Shown here: piece after piece, positions 6,084 through 8,160 of the stretch
Layout of the letters: the number at the start of each line of letters is the position of its first letter
Position numbering within the stretch: the first letter of the stretch is position 1
Origin: JBFKPQ01 sp041628225
Lineage (GTDB): Bacteria; Actinomycetota; Acidimicrobiia; Spongiisociales; JAENVV01
NCBI GenBank assembly: GCA_041628225.1
Contig: JBFKPQ010000098.1
Location: forward strand, 1 to 8,160
Direction: 5' to 3'
Length of the DNA stretch: 8,160 nt
Notes under the pieces: generated by a model
What the model saw: only the letters and a program-made list of their open reading frames with translations
Told to the model about the DNA's origin: nothing
Database searches by the model: none
Translations under genes and position numbers: made by a program

Positions 6084-7117
6084 TGCCGGCCCACACCTTC
6101 GAGATCACCGTCGGCGGTGCCCCTGCCAGCCGGATCGAGGTGGGACGCGGGCTGGCTACGACCCTTCCGGCGCGGCCCGACCGCACGACCGCGTTCATGG
6201 TCGTCCAGCGAGGCGAAGCCGAACGGGTTGCGGCTGCGCTCGCCAAGCAGCTCAAAGATCAGGTCCGCCTCGAGACCGCCGTCATACCCGACCGTGAGGA
6301 GTCCAAGACCTGGCAGGTGGTGGCGGATCTCCAAAAGGCATTCGCCAGAGCAGAGTTGGGCCGGCACGACACGGTGGTGGTGGTCGGCGGAGGCGCCGCC
6401 ACCGACGTCGGTGGGTTCGCGGCGGCGACGTGGCTGCGGGGGATCGAGTCCGTCTATCACCCGACCACGTTGCTGGCGGCCGTCGACGCGGCGATCGGCG
6501 GCAAGACCGGCATCAACCTCGCCGGCAAGAACCTCGTCGGTGCCTTCTGGCACCCGGCGCTCGTGTCGATCGATCTCGACGTCATCGAACGGGTGCCCGA
6601 AGCAATCCAGCGCGAGGGCCACGCCGAGGCGTTCAAGGCGGGGCTCATCGCCGATGCCGATCTCGTGTCACTCTACGAGACCCACGGGCCCGACGTGCCG
6701 CTCGATGTCGTCGTGCCCGCCGCGGTCGCCGTCAAAGCTGCGGTGGTCTCGGACGACTTTCGGGAGACCGGACGGCGCGCGATCCTCAACTACGGGCACA
6801 CGCTCGGCCACGCCATCGAATATTGCACTCGCCTGACACACGGCGAGGCGGTGGCGGTCGGCATGGTCGCCGCCGGGGCCGCCTCGCAGCGCGTGTTCGG
6901 ATTCGAGCATCCCGTCGTCGACACGCTGGGGCGTCTGGGGTTGCCGGTCGAGGTCGAGGCCGATCCGGCCGAGGTACGGAGGCTGCTGCTGCGCGACAAG
7001 AAGCGCGACGCCGGCGGGATCCGCATGGTGTTGCTGCGAGCGCTCGCCGACCCGGTCGTGCAGCACGTCGACGATCCCGTCGTCGACGAGGCGATGGCAG
7101 CCGTTGGGCTCGGCTGA
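6083..7117 (+). CDS. aroB: 3-Dehydroquinate synthase AroB
   Basis: This is the second shikimate pathway enzyme; it cyclises 3-deoxy-D-arabino-heptulosonate 7-phosphate to 3-dehydroquinate and depends on NAD and a divalent metal such as zinc. The 344-aa length is slightly short but normal for the group. Visible motifs are the NAD-binding GGGAATDVGGFAAATWLRGI (102-121), PTTLLAAVDAAIGGKTGIN (127-145) and KNLVGAFWHP (149-158). Three metal ligands are recognisable: Glu182 in GHAEAFKAG, His239 in NYGHTLGHAIE and His253 in THGEAVAVGM. The RDKKRD segment (304-309) is the conserved lysine-rich active-site stretch. The ATG at 6083 overlaps the aroC stop; in-frame readings that begin earlier lie inside aroC. 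In many actinobacteria aroK lies between aroC and aroB, but here there is no room for it. Confidence 0.97.
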   Translation: MPAHTFEITVGGAPASRIEVGRGLATTLPARPDRTTAFMVVQRGEAERVAAALAKQLKDQVRLETAVIPDREESKTWQVVADLQKAFARAELGRHDTVVVVGGGAATDVGGFAAATWLRGIESVYHPTTLLAAVDAAIGGKTGINLAGKNLVGAFWHPALVSIDLDVIERVPEAIQREGHAEAFKAGLIADADLVSLYETHGPDVPLDVVVPAAVAVKAAVVSDDFRETGRRAILNYGHTLGHAIEYCTRLTHGEAVAVGMVAAGAASQRVFGFEHPVVDTLGRLGLPVEVEADPAEVRRLLLRDKKRDAGGIRMVLLRALADPVVQHVDDPVVDEAMAAVGLG

Positions 7118-7132
7118 TCGACGGCCGCCACC

Positions 7133-7138
7133 TACACT
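7133..7138 (+). promoter_or_regulatory. Candidate -10 element for efp-nusB
   Basis: TACACT lies in the 46-base gap between aroB and efp, 25 bases before the efp ATG. Transcription would start near 7145 and leave a leader of about 19 nt containing the AGGAG ribosome site. I see no convincing -35 at 16-18 bases upstream, so the element rests on its -10 match and location. Confidence 0.4.
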
Positions 7139-7163
7139 CCCTGCCGACCACAGGAGCATCGAC

Positions 7164-7721
7164 ATGATCTCGACCAACGACGTCAAACCCGGCATGGCGC
7201 TGGCCCTCGACAACGGCCTGTTCACGATCGTGGACTACCAGCACGTCAAGCCCGGCAAGGGCAAGGCGTTCGTCCGCATGAAGCTGAAGAACGTCGAGAC
7301 CGGGCAGGTGCTCGACAGGACGTTCCGCGCCGACGAGAACGTCGATCGGGCCATCATCGACCGCAAGGACCACCAGTATCTCTATCGGGACGACATGGGG
7401 TTCCACTTCATGGACCTCGACGAATACACGCAGTTCGCGCTTGGATCCGATGATGTCGGCGACGCCGGCAACTACCTGGTCGAAGGAGCGACCGTGGTGC
7501 TGCCGGTGTACGACGGCCGGCCCATCGGTGTGGAACTCCCTGCTGCCGTCGAGCTCGAGGTGACCCACGCGGAACCGGGGGTGAAGGGGGATCGGGTGTC
7601 GGGCGCCACCAAGCCGGTGACCGTGTCGACTGGCCTCGTCGTGAACGTTCCGTTGTTCATCGAAGAGGGCGACGTCATCAAGGTCGACACCCGCTCGGGC
7701 GACTACCTGACCCGCGTGTGA
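7164..7721 (+). CDS. efp: Translation elongation factor P
   Basis: EF-P binds ribosomes stalled on proline runs and promotes peptide bond formation. The 185-aa protein has the usual three beta-barrel domains: a KOW-like domain I (1-62), an OB domain II (about 65-126) and a C-terminal OB domain III (127-185) that contains the family signature around GDRVSGATKPVTVSTGL (142-158) and ends EEGDVIKVDTRSGDYLTRV. The tip loop that enters the peptidyl-transferase centre is HVKPGKGKAFVR, with Lys32 at the position that is modified in E. coli and B. subtilis. No modification enzyme gene is nearby. The ATG at 7164 is chosen because AGGAG (7152-7156) lies seven bases upstream and it yields the standard MISTNDVKPG start; an in-frame TTG at 7104 is inside aroB. 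The stop overlaps the nusB GTG. Confidence 0.97.
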   Translation: MISTNDVKPGMALALDNGLFTIVDYQHVKPGKGKAFVRMKLKNVETGQVLDRTFRADENVDRAIIDRKDHQYLYRDDMGFHFMDLDEYTQFALGSDDVGDAGNYLVEGATVVLPVYDGRPIGVELPAAVELEVTHAEPGVKGDRVSGATKPVTVSTGLVVNVPLFIEEGDVIKVDTRSGDYLTRV

Positions 7722-8077
7722 TCGAACCACGCGACGAGGCGTTGCAGGCGCTCTACGAAGTCGATCAGCGCGGCGCACCCCCGACGGGTCCGTTTGGTGC
7801 GAAGGCCCAGCGGCTCATCGATGGGGTGCTCGCCCATCTCGATGAGCTGGACCAGCTCATCGAGGAGGCCTCGGAGGGTTGGTCGGTGCCGCGCATGCCG
7901 GTGGTCGACCGGACGGTGCTGCGCATCGCCACGTTCGAACTCGTGCACGAACCTGGCACGCCTTCAGCGGTCATCCTGTCCGAGGCCGTGCGGCTCGCCA
8001 AGACGTACTCGACCGAGAAGTCGGGTCGCTTCGTGAACGGCGTGCTGGCGACGATTGCCAACGAACAGCGCGCCTGA
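7718..8077 (+). CDS. nusB: Transcription antitermination factor NusB (short form)
   Basis: NusB binds boxA RNA together with NusE (S10) in the antitermination complex that supports rRNA transcription. The C-terminal two thirds is clear: RLIDGVLAHLDELDQLI (32-48), PVVDRTVLRIATFEL (61-75) and SEAVRLAKTYSTEKSGRFVNGVL (88-110). The protein is only 119 aa against about 140 usually. It starts VIEPRDEALQALYEVD, so the usual N-terminal arginine-rich segment is missing, and the region between helix 1 (EALQALYEVD) and RLIDGVL is shorter than in E. coli NusB by roughly a dozen or more residues. The GTG at 7718 overlaps the efp stop (GTGA), implying translational coupling; no Shine-Dalgarno is apparent. 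A later TTG start would remove the conserved ALQALY helix. efp-nusB adjacency is classic in many bacteria. Confidence 0.9.
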   Translation: MIEPRDEALQALYEVDQRGAPPTGPFGAKAQRLIDGVLAHLDELDQLIEEASEGWSVPRMPVVDRTVLRIATFELVHEPGTPSAVILSEAVRLAKTYSTEKSGRFVNGVLATIANEQRA

Positions 8078-8080
8078 GGC

Positions 8081-8160
8081 CTAGGTCACCTCGCCGGTTC
8101 GTTCGTTGATCACGACGTCGGCGGCCACCGAAACTCCCGCAATCAACGTGAGCAGCAGGA
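8081..8160 (-). CDS. 3' end of a minus-strand gene, product unknown (partial)
   Basis: Reading the - strand from the window edge gives 25 residues and a TAG stop (complement of 8081-8083). The reading is LLLTLIAGVSVAADVV followed by INERTGEVT, a hydrophobic segment then a charged C-terminal tail, and most codons end in G or C as in the neighbouring genes. This suggests the end of a membrane protein or a protein with a hydrophobic C-terminal strand. The gene converges on nusB with only three bases between the two stops. The fragment is too short to name a family, and other frames are also partly open here, so the call is moderate. Confidence 0.5.
   Translation of the reverse strand, partial: LLLTLIAGVSVAADVVINERTGEVT

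Noticed and set aside
6430..7778. Large Arg-rich frames on both strands over aroB and efp
   Set aside because: They conflict with unambiguous aroB and efp and show no family motif.
1..8160. CRISPR arrays, tRNAs, insertion sequences, phage or attachment sites
   Set aside because: No direct-repeat array, cloverleaf with a CCA-type end, transposase motif or terminal inverted repeat was seen on either strand.

Overview
The window is GC-rich DNA (strongly G/C at third codon positions) holding ten complete protein genes on the + strand and the 3' end of one gene on the - strand. The gene content suggests a high-GC actinobacterium of an Acidimicrobiia-like lineage. Three signs point that way: a type IV pilus (T4P) cluster with no secretin gene beside it, a threonine-run tail of a kind common in that group, and an actinobacterial-style aroC-aroB-efp-nusB neighbourhood. 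This placement is an inference from gene content, not a phylogenetic result.

Left part (1-1888): two tandem type IV prepilin genes, separated by a perfect 14-bp hairpin that looks like a terminator or attenuator, then the prepilin peptidase gene pilD. The peptidase would cleave and N-methylate both prepilins. The two pilins are clear paralogues that share a 31-nt identical block in the signal/helix region and have diverged in the globular domain.

Middle (1889-4897): a 135-bp gap with a candidate promoter and leader, then pilM-pilN-pilO-(pilP-like) packed with overlaps or gaps of 0-4 nt. This encodes the inner-membrane alignment complex: cytoplasmic actin-like PilM, the membrane-anchored PilN and PilO pair, and a fourth membrane-anchored protein with a PilP/GspC-like domain. 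The ATPases (PilB, PilT) and platform protein (PilC) are not in this window and probably lie upstream. No pilQ follows.

Right part (4898-8160): housekeeping genes. aroC has a candidate leaderless promoter and overlaps aroB by one base. efp has its own candidate promoter and Shine-Dalgarno. nusB overlaps the efp stop and encodes an unusually short NusB. The usual actinobacterial partners aroK and aroQ are missing from between these genes. A - strand gene of unknown function ends three bases past nusB.

I found no tRNA, rRNA, CRISPR, insertion sequence or phage signature. Nothing here is a wholly new system. The most notable points are the pilin pair with its intergenic hairpin, the secretin-less PilP-like subunit, the pilM leader, the reduced NusB and the stripped-down aro cluster.
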